From contig NZ_LWFF01000002.1 of NCBI RefSeq assembly GCF_001635685.1, forward strand, positions 31,808 to 95,807: a DNA stretch of 64,000 nucleotides. The letters are read 5' to 3'. A program made the translations under genes and the position numbers. This document shows, piece by piece, positions 24,884 through 35,069 of the stretch; the stretch's first letter is position 1, and each line of letters starts with the position of its first letter. Below the pieces are notes generated by a model, which was not told where the DNA came from, searched no databases, and saw only the letters and a program-made list of their open reading frames with translations. The stretch comes from Erythrobacter sp. HI0063 (lineage in GTDB: Bacteria; Pseudomonadota; Alphaproteobacteria; Sphingomonadales; Sphingomonadaceae).

Positions 24884-26014
24884 CTATATCGTTACCTCTA
24901 CAACCGCCTCGAGACCGTCCGGGTTCCACACCCGATCGATTTTCCCGGCTGCCGAACGCACGATGCGGTCCATGATCGCCGTACCTACTCCCGGCTCGAT
25001 CGTCGCTTCGTCGATCTTGGGACCGCCGCTTTCGCGCCATTCCAGCCGCGCCTTCTGGCCGTCTTCGATGATGCCCCAATCGACCGTGACGGTGCCGCCC
25101 TCGGTCGACCAGGCGCCATGCTGTTCCGCGTTGGCGGCGAATTCGTGCAGCACGAGCCCGATCACCGACACGCTGCCGAAAGGAACGCGAGCGCCGTTCC
25201 CGTCGATCGAGATCGCCATGCCCGCCATTCGATAGGGTTCCAGAATCGCGCGGATCGCCGGGCCCAGTTCGATCGAGCCGCTGGCCGCGTCGTCCAGCGT
25301 GGTTTCGTACGCGCGGCCCAGCGCCTGAATCCGCGAATTGATTTCGGCTGCCTCGCCCTCGATCTTGTGCATCCGCCCGCTGACCGTGACGATTCCCGAA
25401 ATGACGGCGAACATGTTCTTCATGCGGTGCGACAACTCGCGGGCCAGCACGCGGGCATGCTGTTCTCCGGCGCGCGCGCTCTTGACGTCGGTGACGTCCC
25501 ATTGGCTGCCGAAGAAATAGATTAGATCGCCCGCATCGTTGTAGATCGGCCCGAGATGCAGGGCGTTCCAGAAAGCGCTGCCGTCCTTGCGGTAGTTCAG
25601 CAATTCGACGATCGTGACCTCTTCGCTCTCGATCGCGCGGCGCATGGCCTGAACCTGTTCGCGATCGGTGCGGCGCCCCTGGAGGAAGCGGCAATTGCGA
25701 CCGAGGATTTCGTCTTCGTCATAGCCGGTCAGCTCGCGAAAGGCGCGGTTGGCGAAGACGATCGGATTGTCGTGCTGGTTGGGATCGGTGAGGCAGATCG
25801 CCATGCGGGTCTGCGCCATGGCCTGTTCGAACAGCATGCCCGATGCGCCTTCGAACTTGCCTTCTCCGCGCGAGGCCAGAAAGCGTCCGGGGCTTTCGTC
25901 GAACAGCATTTGCGATTGGTTGCTGGACCGCTCGCTACCGTCGCGATCTTGCGTCCCGTCCGGCGCATCGCTGGAGGGCCGATCCTCCGACCGGTGTTCG
26001 CTGTCATCCTTCAC
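24884..26014 (-). CDS. LOV-domain HWE histidine kinase (blue-light sensor)
   Basis: 376-aa soluble kinase. Residues about 1-55 are polar. A LOV/PAS domain (about 60-175) contains GRNCRFLQG with the flavin-adduct cysteine, and LNYRKDGSAFWNALHLGPIY. The HWE kinase part (about 185-376) has the phosphoacceptor box ELSHRMKNMF, the N-box EFAANAEQHGAWS and the Trp-x-Glu EWRESGGP. This is the architecture of the Erythrobacter LOV-HWE kinases: light forms a Cys-FMN adduct and alters autophosphorylation (family knowledge). Its partner receiver follows directly. Confidence 0.93.
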   Translation of the reverse strand: MKDDSEHRSEDRPSSDAPDGTQDRDGSERSSNQSQMLFDESPGRFLASRGEGKFEGASGMLFEQAMAQTRMAICLTDPNQHDNPIVFANRAFRELTGYDEDEILGRNCRFLQGRRTDREQVQAMRRAIESEEVTIVELLNYRKDGSAFWNALHLGPIYNDAGDLIYFFGSQWDVTDVKSARAGEQHARVLARELSHRMKNMFAVISGIVTVSGRMHKIEGEAAEINSRIQALGRAYETTLDDAASGSIELGPAIRAILEPYRMAGMAISIDGNGARVPFGSVSVIGLVLHEFAANAEQHGAWSTEGGTVTVDWGIIEDGQKARLEWRESGGPKIDEATIEPGVGTAIMDRIVRSAAGKIDRVWNPDGLEAVVEVTI

Positions 26015-26145
26015 TTCGGATCCTTGCTGTCGGTTCGAGCCTGTCCCACGTCACCTGACCACGCTCGTCGCCCGAAATCGTTCCGCTCTGTGCACTTTGC
26101 GCGCTCGACTTGACCCACTTGCAACAGGAACGCAAGCTGGTTGCC

Positions 26146-26481
26146 ATGGCCCGCATCTACACCACCTTCGCCGAATTCTGGCCGTTCTATCTGCGTGAGC
26201 ATTCCAAGCCGCGCACTCGCGCGCTCCACTATATCGGCACCAGCCTGGTCGTCGCGCTTGCGGTGGTCGCGCTCGTCACCGCCAACTGGTGGCTGCTCGT
26301 CGCGCTGCCGATCGCGGGCTATTTCTTCGCCTGGATCGCGCATTTCGGCGTCGAGAAGAACCGCCCGGCCACGTTCACGTACCCCGCCTGGAGCTTGAAA
26401 GCGGATTTCAAGATGTGGTGGCTGTGGCTGACCGGACGGCTCGGCCCCGAGCTCGAACGGGCAGGCGTCGGACGGATTTAG
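26146..26481 (+). CDS. DUF962 / Mpo1-like membrane protein
   Basis: 111-aa protein with two to three helices. The DUF962 motif runs FAEFWPFYLREHSKPRTR then ALHYIGTSL, followed by FAWIAHFGVEKNRPATF with the conserved H-x-x-x-E-x-N-x-P. Yeast Mpo1 of the same family is an Fe-dependent dioxygenase of fatty acid α-oxidation, so a similar chemistry is possible. The start at 26146 is chosen by homology; the frame's ATG at 26110 is weaker. Converges on, and overlaps by 4 bases, the DUF3429 gene. Confidence 0.88.
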   Translation: MARIYTTFAEFWPFYLREHSKPRTRALHYIGTSLVVALAVVALVTANWWLLVALPIAGYFFAWIAHFGVEKNRPATFTYPAWSLKADFKMWWLWLTGRLGPELERAGVGRI

Positions 26482-26933
26482 GAGAGCGCGGCGGCGATCG
26501 TCAGCGCGCCGAGGCCGAGCGAGAGCGGAATGCGCAAGGCCAGCCACCAGCGCGGCGCGAGCGGCCCGAGAGCGCGATCGACCAGCGGGCTGAACAGGAT
26601 CGCCCCGCCAAGCGCAACCAGCGAAGGTTCCGGCCATATCAAGTCGAACACGAAGGGCAGGAACGCCGCCAGCGCGATCAGGCTGGGCAGCACCGCCGCG
26701 ATCCAGACCCAGCCGAGCGTCCGCCGCCGTTCGGCTGCGGGTGCCGAGGCAGCGATCCCCCACCATGTCCCGCCCAGAAAGGTGAAGATCAGCGCCGCAT
26801 AGGCGAATGCGATGAGCACCGCCGGTTCGCGCCAATCGGACGGCCCGAGATACAGCACGGCGACGCAGGCGATCTGCGGCAGCAGGCCCCCGAGGCCAAG
26901 CAGGCGGGGCAGAAGCGGGACTTGACCGGTCAC
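26478..26933 (-). CDS. DUF3429 family membrane protein
   Basis: About 151 aa from a proposed GTG at 26933, or longer if it uses the ATG at 26993. Five helices (LLGLGGLLPQIACVAVLYLG, AFAYAALIFTFLGGTWWGI, WIAAVLPSLIALAAFLPFVF, ALGGAILFSPLVDRALG, LRIPLSLGLGALTIAAAL) match DUF3429, with F-L-G-G-x-x-W-G conserved. Function unknown. The upstream lipoprotein gene ends at 26941, 7 bases before the GTG. Confidence 0.78.
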   Translation of the reverse strand: MTGQVPLLPRLLGLGGLLPQIACVAVLYLGPSDWREPAVLIAFAYAALIFTFLGGTWWGIAASAPAAERRRTLGWVWIAAVLPSLIALAAFLPFVFDLIWPEPSLVALGGAILFSPLVDRALGPLAPRWWLALRIPLSLGLGALTIAAALS

Positions 26934-26940
26934 CCGCGCC

Positions 26941-27390
26941 TCATGGCCGATCCGGCCCACTGAACGGCTGCCGGTCGGTATAGGCGCAGCCACTGCGCGT
27001 CTCGCTGCCGATCACCACGGTCGCGACGAAGGGATAGGTACGGTCGCTCATCCGGTCCGAGCATTCGCCCGGCGTGACGGCGACGTCGATCGATTTCCCG
27101 CCTTCGCCCGGGATCGTGCCGCTGAACGAGAGGCCGTTATTCCCTGCAAAGCGTTCGACCGGAAATTCGCGCCCTTCCTGATCTTCCATGGTCGTATACC
27201 GCATCGTGCCCTCTTCGATCCGCGCGTTCCAGAACGGTTCGGTGCCCGACAGCAGGATCGCCTCGCCGCTCGCAATCCCGTCATACGCAGTCGTCTCGCG
27301 CGCATCGGGACCGCCGCCGCTCGCGCCGCACCCCGCGAGTGTCAGCGCGCCGAAAGCCGAAAGGATCGTGCGGAGAGAGAAGATAATCAT
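26941..27390 (-). CDS. Small lipoprotein with TEPFW motif
   Basis: 149-aa lipoprotein. A signal peptide (MIIFSLRTILSAFGALTLAG) ends in a lipobox, LTLAGC. The mature part carries GTEPFWNARI and a C-terminal Cys within ETRSGCAYTDR. The TEPFW pattern is shared with a widespread family of small envelope lipoproteins (COG3650-like); function is unknown. The start at 27390 is set by the signal peptide. It may be cotranscribed with the DUF3429 gene. Confidence 0.75.
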   Translation of the reverse strand: MIIFSLRTILSAFGALTLAGCGASGGGPDARETTAYDGIASGEAILLSGTEPFWNARIEEGTMRYTTMEDQEGREFPVERFAGNNGLSFSGTIPGEGGKSIDVAVTPGECSDRMSDRTYPFVATVVIGSETRSGCAYTDRQPFSGPDRP

Positions 27391-27498
27391 CGCCCGTCCT
27401 ATGAAACATGGCGGACGGCGCTTCAATGGTCTGGCGCCTGTAATCCGATATCGCCTCGGGATCGGAACGCGAAGGCGCATTGCAGCGTTATTCCCACC

Positions 27499-28107
27499 AT
27501 GAGGCTCGCTCCGAAAATCGCTTTCGCCGCAGCAGTCATCGCCATCGGCGGTGCGACCGGGGGCGCGGTTATCGGTGCGCAGATCGGCGATGCGGAAATT
27601 CTCCAGCGCGCCAGCGTGGGCGGCGAGCGGCCGGGATACGATTTCCAGGCCGATTCCGACGCACCGAGCCTCGCCCGGACCGCGGAACGCCCCGCCGACC
27701 AATACGCCATAGAAACGCCCGAAGGCCGGTTCGAAGTCGGCGAATTGCGGAACCGCGGACTGTACCGCAATCGCCGCTATTCGCATTACGACGCCGCTCT
27801 CGCGGCGGAAGACCGCGCATGGGATGCGGAAATGGCCGCGCTGGAACGTGGCGATTGGCAGCCCGATCCCGGCTTCGCCGACAGCGAATGGAGCCGCGCG
27901 GGTGGGAATGCCCATCAGAGCCAGGCATACGGTGTGACGGTCACTCGAAACGTGCCTAGCCGGACGAGGGTCGCGATGGCGCCCGAACCTCAGGCTCAAA
28001 CCGTCCGTTCCGACATGGCACCGCCCGCCATCGGACCCGATCAGGTCCAGCCGCTCGATGTGCCGGCTCCGGTAACGCTTCCGCCACCTTCCCCCTCGAT
28101 AGATTGA
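27499..28107 (+). CDS. Hypothetical exported or anchored protein
   Basis: 202-aa protein with an N-terminal hydrophobic segment (about 8-27, AFAAAVIAIGGATGGAVIGA) that could be a signal anchor. A hydrophilic region with Asp/Glu/Arg and Tyr-rich patches (RNRGLYRNRRYSHYDAALAA) follows, and the C-terminus is Pro-rich. It is divergent from the TEPFW lipoprotein. No domain recognised. Confidence 0.6.
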   Translation: MRLAPKIAFAAAVIAIGGATGGAVIGAQIGDAEILQRASVGGERPGYDFQADSDAPSLARTAERPADQYAIETPEGRFEVGELRNRGLYRNRRYSHYDAALAAEDRAWDAEMAALERGDWQPDPGFADSEWSRAGGNAHQSQAYGVTVTRNVPSRTRVAMAPEPQAQTVRSDMAPPAIGPDQVQPLDVPAPVTLPPPSPSID

Positions 28108-28163
28108 ATTCCTTTCCGCGAAAGGGCGAAAAGGCCCTTCGAAACTCGAGCGCAACCAGGCAC

Positions 28164-28200
28164 AAAAAAGGCGGCCCCGAACCGGAGCCGCCTCTCTTTT
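28164..28200. terminator. Intrinsic terminator
   Basis: A run of six A's, a ggcggc...gccgcc stem and a final T-rich stretch (tctctttt) lie between the convergent hypothetical gene and the fasciclin gene. Confidence 0.8.
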
Positions 28201-28220
28201 ATCTTACTGTGCCGACCGAA

Positions 28221-28805
28221 TTATTCGGGCATCAGCACCGTATCGATCGCGTGGATGACGCCGTTCGACGCTTCCACATCGGTCTGGGTCACGATCGCCG
28301 TGTTGCCAGCCGCATCACGAAGGACGACATTGTCGCCGTCCATCATCGCAGTCAGCGTGGCGCCATTGACGGTGTTGATCGTGTAACCATCGGCGCCTGC
28401 ATCCTGAATAGCCTGCGTCAGCGTTGCAGCGTCGACATTGCCTTCAACGACATGATAGGTGAGGATGTTCGCCAGATCCTGCTGACCGGCCGGGCTCATC
28501 AGCTCGTCACGCGTTTCCTGCGGGACCTTTTCGAAGGCCGCATTCGTCGGCGCGAACACCGTATACGGGCCGGTGCCCGACAGCGTGGTCGCCAGATCGG
28601 CGGATGTCACGGCCGAAACCAGCGTCGAGAAATCGGGATTGCCCTGCGCGACTTCGACCACCGTGCCGGCAGCCATGTCGTCATTCGCCATCTGATCGGC
28701 CATCGCCGTATCTTCGGTCATGGTCGTGTCTTCTTCGGCGGGCGAGCCGCAGGCGGCCAGCGCGAGAGTGGCGGCCGAGGCGAGAGCGATAGTGAGCTTC
28801 TTCAT
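28221..28805 (-). CDS. Fasciclin (FAS1) domain lipoprotein
   Basis: 194-aa secreted protein. The signal peptide MKKLTIALASAATLALAAC ends in a lipobox. An acidic Thr/Asp/Met spacer (about 20-50) is followed by one FAS1 domain (about 52-194: NPDFSTLVSAVTSADLATTL, TVFAPTNAAFEKVP, ILTYHVVEGNVDA, NGVIHAIDTVLMPE). FAS1 domains mediate adhesion or polymer binding. The start is set by the signal peptide; the frame runs on to 28925. Confidence 0.92.
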   Translation of the reverse strand: MKKLTIALASAATLALAACGSPAEEDTTMTEDTAMADQMANDDMAAGTVVEVAQGNPDFSTLVSAVTSADLATTLSGTGPYTVFAPTNAAFEKVPQETRDELMSPAGQQDLANILTYHVVEGNVDAATLTQAIQDAGADGYTINTVNGATLTAMMDGDNVVLRDAAGNTAIVTQTDVEASNGVIHAIDTVLMPE

Positions 28806-28963
28806 GAATTGCTCCTTGAGAGTGGTAAGCCAGGATAGGCATTGGCGCGGGGCTCGGACCTGTTCAGGTCTTCCGATCCCCGCGCCTTCATCCCTAGCTA
28901 CGAACGCCTCGGCGCCTGGTTCCAATAGAGGCCGAAAGATGGCCTCTTACGGTCCAGCGATCG

Positions 28964-29308
28964 TCACATAACCTTTTCGGGCTTTGGGTCGTGCTTATGC
29001 TTGTCCGCCTTGCCAAGATGACGCTCCAGCCGTTGGGCCAGCGTGTTCGCCGCCTTGCGCGCCGCGCCGTCGACCGTGTCTGACTTGCCGGTGACGCCGA
29101 TGGGCTTGCCGCCGCTGATGCGCGCTTCGATGGTGCAGGCCTTGTCGTCCGCCCCGTGCTTGGCGCCGTTTTCGTCGCGCACATGGATTTCGATCCGGGT
29201 CAGCTTGCTTTCGAACCGCGCCAGCTTCTCGCGCACCGCCGCCTCGATCCGCTCGGCGACGTTTTCCGTGCCCATGACCGAGCTGTCGGAATTGAATTGA
29301 ACTTGCAT
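28964..29308 (-). CDS. HPF/RaiA-family ribosome-associated protein (short form)
   Basis: 114-aa protein resembling the N-terminal ribosome-binding domain of HPF/RaiA: VRDENGAKHGADDKACTIEA and KPIGVTGKSDTVDGAARKAA, followed by a basic region. It lacks the C-terminal dimerisation domain, so it would be a short-form or YfiA-like inhibitor. Sequence is divergent, so the family call is not certain. Good start context; stands alone. Confidence 0.75.
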   Translation of the reverse strand: MQVQFNSDSSVMGTENVAERIEAAVREKLARFESKLTRIEIHVRDENGAKHGADDKACTIEARISGGKPIGVTGKSDTVDGAARKAANTLAQRLERHLGKADKHKHDPKPEKVM

Positions 29309-29504
29309 GATGAAGGTCCTCCTGGCCGTTGTTGACTACTCCTTTGAAAACGGATGGCCCGGTGGCGCGTTCCCCCGCACCGTCGCTCGCACCGCACCTG
29401 CCAGCCGGTGGACGAGCACCTGCAGACAACCGAATTGATGCAAGGGTTTTTGCGAAAGCCGCGTAGGGTCGCTGCGGGGCCTTCCGCCCCGATTGGAAGA
29501 GACC

Positions 29505-29636
29505 ATGGCCAAGGGCCAGCAAAAGAAGAGCCGCGAAAACCGCAAACCCAAGAAGGAAAAGGTCAAGACCAACGCTTCCAATCCGAGCGTGAAGCCCGGA
29601 TCGGTCAAGGGCCTGGAGAATATGAAAAACTCGTGA
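29505..29636 (+). CDS. Very small basic protein
   Basis: 43-aa Lys-rich protein (MAKGQQKKSRENRKPKKEKV, then KTNASNPSVKPGSVKGLENM). A purine-rich stretch (ggaagagacc) precedes the ATG. The extreme basic, low-complexity composition suggests a nucleic-acid-binding or disordered protein. Coding status rests on the clean frame and start context. Confidence 0.5.
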   Translation: MAKGQQKKSRENRKPKKEKVKTNASNPSVKPGSVKGLENMKNS

Positions 29637-29640
29637 GGGC

Positions 29641-29832
29641 CTAGCCCTCTTCGCGATGGACCGGCGGCTGCGCGTTCGGGCTGGAGGCCTTCGCCTTGTG
29701 CTCTGCCAGCAGCCGGTCGATCTCGGCGATCCGAAGCCGCTCGGGCGTGTCGCGCTTCAATCCCTTGAGGCGGCAGGTCGCCCACAATTGGCGGCGTTCG
29801 GATTCGAGGTTCTTGCGATAGAGATCGGCCAT
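29641..29832 (-). CDS. Small hypothetical protein
   Basis: 63-aa helical, charged protein (MADLYRKNLESERRQLWATC, TPERLRIAEIDRLLAEHKAK). No domain recognised. It converges on the 43-aa basic gene with a 4-base gap and is divergent from the YaiI-like gene. Confidence 0.5.
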   Translation of the reverse strand: MADLYRKNLESERRQLWATCRLKGLKRDTPERLRIAEIDRLLAEHKAKASSPNAQPPVHREEG

Positions 29833-29960
29833 GCGCCGCTATGGGCGGGTTGCGCCGCGAAGGCCAGTGGGGATGCGCCTCGCCCCGAACGGTTCGCCCC
29901 GCGCAGGGAAGCCGCTCGTTCCGCTGTTTCGCGGGGTGCGTATTTGCTAGGTCCGCGCGC

Positions 29961-30422
29961 ATGAACCCTGTGACGATATTGGTGGATGCCGATGCCTGCC
30001 CCGTGAAGGAGGAAATCTACCGCGTGGCCGAACGGTACGGCGCGCATGTCCGCGTGGTCAGCAACAGCCCCTTCCGCGTGCCGGTAAGCGAGCGGGTCAA
30101 GCGCGTGGTGGTGAGAGACGGTTTCGACGCAGCGGACGACTGGATCGCGGAACACGCCGGCCCGCGCAGCGTGGTGATCACCGCCGACATCCTGCTGGCG
30201 GAACGCTGCTGCAACGCGGGTGCAACGGTGCTGCGACACGACGGCAAACCCTTCGACGCCGCCAACATCGGCAGCGCCCTCGCCACCCGCGCGATCATGG
30301 AAGACCTGCGCGCCGGGATGGACGGTGTTGGCGGCGGTCCGCCGCCGTTCAGCAAGGCTGACCGCTCGCGGTTTTTGCAGGCGCTGGATCGGGCGATAGT
30401 GGCGATTGGGGGGAGAGACTGA
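29961..30422 (+). CDS. YaiI/YqxD (UPF0178) family protein
   Basis: 153-aa protein. UPF0178 signature: ILVDADACPVKEEIYRVAER at the N-terminus, DDWIAEHAGPRSVVITADIL in the middle, then VLRHDGKPFDAANIG. The fold resembles PIN-like nucleases with conserved acidic residues, but function is unknown. Start at 29961 is set by the signature; the longer frame from 29841 is unsupported. It marks the left edge of the conserved chromosome before the low-GC insertion. Confidence 0.92.
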   Translation: MNPVTILVDADACPVKEEIYRVAERYGAHVRVVSNSPFRVPVSERVKRVVVRDGFDAADDWIAEHAGPRSVVITADILLAERCCNAGATVLRHDGKPFDAANIGSALATRAIMEDLRAGMDGVGGGPPPFSKADRSRFLQALDRAIVAIGGRD

Positions 30423-30526
30423 CTTAAGACGGCCTATGTCACGCTCAATTCTTTGCGATTGCGCTTGCAAATTGCTGATGTTTCTGGCGATCAATCAATT
30501 GTAGAAAGATTACTCTTGGAGATGAG

Positions 30527-31000
30527 ATGCCCGAAGCGATTATTGTAGATTGGTACGGGCCATACCTGACAAAGGAGGAATTTATTGCGGAGGCTCGAGG
30601 ATGGGGCTGGGGCACTTGCGCCCTATACATCGGCGTAGGGTCGCACAATCGTATCAACTACATTGGACTGACAGAGACCCCTCGCACGCGCTTCTACAAC
30701 CACCATAAGTTATGGAATCAAGAGAACGTTCGTTTCTTTCTGGGTGAAATAACAACCCGTGGTGCTAGCGGGCGAAGGACAAAAAAGCATCGGACCGACC
30801 ACGCCGCAGCGGAACACGCACTTATTGCTTACCTTCAACCTACATTGAACGACCGTCTAGTCAGACGCGACCTCGATGATTGTTGTGTCGTATTCTCCCG
30901 CTTCTTCAGCAAGAAGGACTACGAAACCCCGATCGATGTTTTGCCGAAATTTCCGCGTTTATTGGCTTACGACAGTTATCGCGAAAAGTTCTTCTGCTGA
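30527..31000 (+). CDS. GIY-YIG-like domain protein
   Basis: 157-aa protein with a candidate GIY-YIG nuclease core (ALYIGVGSHNRINYIGLTETPRTRFYNHHK, about 32-61, given here in two parts: ALYIGVGSHNRINY and IGLTETPRTRFYNH). A C-terminal region includes EHALIAYLQPTLNDR, like the E of this family. Composition is clearly lower in GC than the neighbours, which suggests horizontal acquisition. It is the left gene of a small inserted segment. Catalytic status is uncertain. Confidence 0.65.
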   Translation: MPEAIIVDWYGPYLTKEEFIAEARGWGWGTCALYIGVGSHNRINYIGLTETPRTRFYNHHKLWNQENVRFFLGEITTRGASGRRTKKHRTDHAAAEHALIAYLQPTLNDRLVRRDLDDCCVVFSRFFSKKDYETPIDVLPKFPRLLAYDSYREKFFC

Positions 31001-31003
31001 AGG

Positions 31004-31150
31004 TATAAGATGCGGCGCCGCCGCGCGCGATGCGGTGAAGAAAGAAGGGCTGCGCATGGCGGGCATCGGCTATCACGAGATCGTCGCCGACCACACCACG
31101 CCAAGCGAACTGAGGGCGCTGGTGGAGAAGTTGGTTCCGGCGCTTTTTAG
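31004..31150 (+). pseudogene. Truncated tail of a gene, possibly DUF2726-type
   Basis: High-GC remnant immediately after the GIY-YIG stop. In one frame it reads AARDAVKKEGLRMAGIGYHE then IVADHTTPSELRALVEKLVP, which resembles the C-terminus of DUF2726/restriction-like nuclease proteins. It has no start and is bounded by low-GC sequence on both sides. It is best read as the leftover of a host gene cut by the insertion; the family call is tentative. Confidence 0.45.
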
Positions 31151-31164
31151 CATCGCTATTCGGG

Positions 31165-32397
31165 TCAACCTCCGATCTTACGAGATAGGACTGATACGAG
31201 CGACGGGTCTAGCGGGCTGGTGTCATCACTAACCACTCCGTCCTGTGTAGGCCGAAACAAGGCTGCGAGAACAATCGCCTCATGCTTCTCATCGACCAAT
31301 TCGTCCTCCCGAAAAGCGAGAAACGTTTGAGCGAAGGCTTTTCGCTCTTCCGCGTCCGAAGCCAAATGCCGCGAACTAAGGTAGAACTTGTTGAGGGTGC
31401 GTAGAAGCCAAAGAATTAGGGATGCCACTAGTAAGATCGAGCCTATTGTCAGGGGGCCCTTCGCTGACCAGCCATTGACACAAGAACCCTGCGCATCGCA
31501 ACGCTCCGTCACGAATGAGCTAGCTACTTGATCGCCGAGAAATACCACAAGAAGTGCAATTCCAATTACAAAAGCTATTCCAGATCCTATTAGCCATCGT
31601 TGGGTTTTCTTGGCGGCGACTCGATGGTTTTCTGCGCGGGTGTCCCAAAGCTCCACCGCGGACTTATACTCAAGCTGCTTAGTATACCGATCATAGGTAT
31701 CCGAAAATTGCCGATTCCATCGTTCTCGATCCCTTTCGAATCTGTCAGTGGCTACGCGAGCGCCACTTGTTGCCATCGCCCTTATTTGGCTTCGGTCCGC
31801 CCGAAGCTTGGAAACCTCCGCGCGAGCTTTGCCTAGCGCTCCTTGCAGCAGTTTTGATTTACGCGTCATGTCGGCCTTTAGGGTACTAAGCTGACTCTTC
31901 ACCCGGTCATTTGACAAAGCCACCGCATCTGTTTCAGCATCACTTCCAGCCGTAGCGGCACCACCTAAAAGAGCCAGTCCCCGGAGGTACTGGTCAAACA
32001 CTTCGCGATGACGGAAATTGGAGCCTTGGATTGAGTTTGATGTGGTGAATGGGCTCGGAATCCATCCATTCGAAACAAAGAACGCAAATACAAGGTCACA
32101 GTATTTTTCCGTGTCACGCTCTTTCAGAGCATCGAGAAATAACTTGCCTGCGCTACTTGAAGCTGGCGGTAGAAAATCTCGAACATTGGACGGATCGAAG
32201 CTTTCCGGTTCAATCCGATCAAATTGCTCTAAATCTACGTTCACTCTAGCGTAGCCTAATGGGATGCTCGCATCCGATCCGTCGAAGCTTCTCCAAATCC
32301 TCGATTCTTCGCGTAGTAGATGCAGTAGTTCAGCTCTTGATTCCGCAGTCCACGGTCTCGAAAATTTAAACTTCAGGCTTTCTTGTCCGCGCGCCAC
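31165..32397 (-). CDS. DUF6161-like membrane protein
   Basis: 410-aa protein. A soluble N-terminal region (about 1-150) leads to a long coiled-coil-like stretch (about 165-260, ADMTRKSKLLQGALGKARAE and RFERDRERWNRQFSDTYDRY). Two transmembrane helices follow (about 278-298 and 325-345), then a short cytoplasmic tail (LASDAEERKAFAQTFLAFRE). This matches the general architecture of DUF6161 proteins, some of which lie in defence or mobile contexts. Low GC. Family recognised by pattern only. Confidence 0.65.
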   Translation of the reverse strand: MARGQESLKFKFSRPWTAESRAELLHLLREESRIWRSFDGSDASIPLGYARVNVDLEQFDRIEPESFDPSNVRDFLPPASSSAGKLFLDALKERDTEKYCDLVFAFFVSNGWIPSPFTTSNSIQGSNFRHREVFDQYLRGLALLGGAATAGSDAETDAVALSNDRVKSQLSTLKADMTRKSKLLQGALGKARAEVSKLRADRSQIRAMATSGARVATDRFERDRERWNRQFSDTYDRYTKQLEYKSAVELWDTRAENHRVAAKKTQRWLIGSGIAFVIGIALLVVFLGDQVASSFVTERCDAQGSCVNGWSAKGPLTIGSILLVASLILWLLRTLNKFYLSSRHLASDAEERKAFAQTFLAFREDELVDEKHEAIVLAALFRPTQDGVVSDDTSPLDPSLVSVLSRKIGG

Positions 32398-32460
32398 TTT
32401 ACTCTCCTCCGCTCCGAAGCGGTTATGATGGTGGGCGCAATAGATTGTCTAGCGATCTGC

Positions 32461-32625
32461 CCTATCAATCCTCAGGCAAATACAAGTTTTCCCCCTTCTC
32501 CCGACACACCTCGCTCACCTCCTAATACCCTCGCGCGCCCTCGGCCTCTTGCGGAGAGGTCTCGCGCTTGACGTTTTCGCTCGCGAGGTAGTAATCCGAG
32601 TTCTGCTCTGCCGCCAGTCGCGCGG
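32461..32625 (-). pseudogene. Decayed duplicate of the thiC 3' end
   Basis: This stretch aligns base by base with the last part of the intact thiC at about 33000-33175, in the same orientation. Shared blocks include cttctcccg, ccctcgcgcgc, tcggcctct, gtctcgcgcttga, tcgctcgcgag and tccgagttctgct. Small indels and substitutions break the frame. By eye the match is roughly four bases in five. It covers about the last 55 codons and the stop, and lies between the DUF6161-like gene and a small membrane gene. Confidence 0.8.
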
Positions 32626-32627
32626 GT

Positions 32628-32984
32628 TCATACCTTGCCCGTCTCGTGGCCACCCGCAATCCGCCGATGTTCATCGACGCTGCGGCGCATTTCCCTGGCC
32701 TGGAGATGCAGTGCCTTGTTGCTCAGCCTGATCTCGCGGCTCTGCTGGAAGAAGCCCAGAACCAGCCACAGAAAGGCGAGCGGGCTGGAGACCCCGCCGA
32801 GGAAGTCCCCCAGTTCGTTCAGGCGCAAATCCGCCGGGTTCTGGCCCTGCACCGCCAGATATATGACGAGACCGACGACATAGATCGCAGACAGCCACAG
32901 GCCGATGATCGGCAGGCGGCGCCGTTCGCGCCGGTCCTGTTCGAACGGATCGTCGAGAATGGCCTCAGCGTCGGTCTCCGTCAT
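32628..32984 (-). CDS. Small two-helix membrane protein
   Basis: 118-aa protein with a charged N-terminus (MTETDAEAILDDPFEQDRRE). Two hydrophobic segments (LPIIGLWLSAIYVVGLVIYL and a SPLAFLWLVLGFFQQS segment) are joined by NELGDFLGGV, and the C-terminus is helical and charged (LSNKALHLQAREMRRSVDEH). Similar small proteins are widespread, but function is unknown. It starts 14 bases downstream of the thiC stop and is likely cotranscribed with thiC. Confidence 0.7.
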   Translation of the reverse strand: MTETDAEAILDDPFEQDRRERRRLPIIGLWLSAIYVVGLVIYLAVQGQNPADLRLNELGDFLGGVSSPLAFLWLVLGFFQQSREIRLSNKALHLQAREMRRSVDEHRRIAGGHETGKV

Positions 32985-32998
32985 AGGGTCGGATACTC

Positions 32999-35033
<2,035 letters not shown>

Positions 35034-35069
35034 CTCGACACTAGGCGCGCCGAAGGGCATAGTCCAGCC

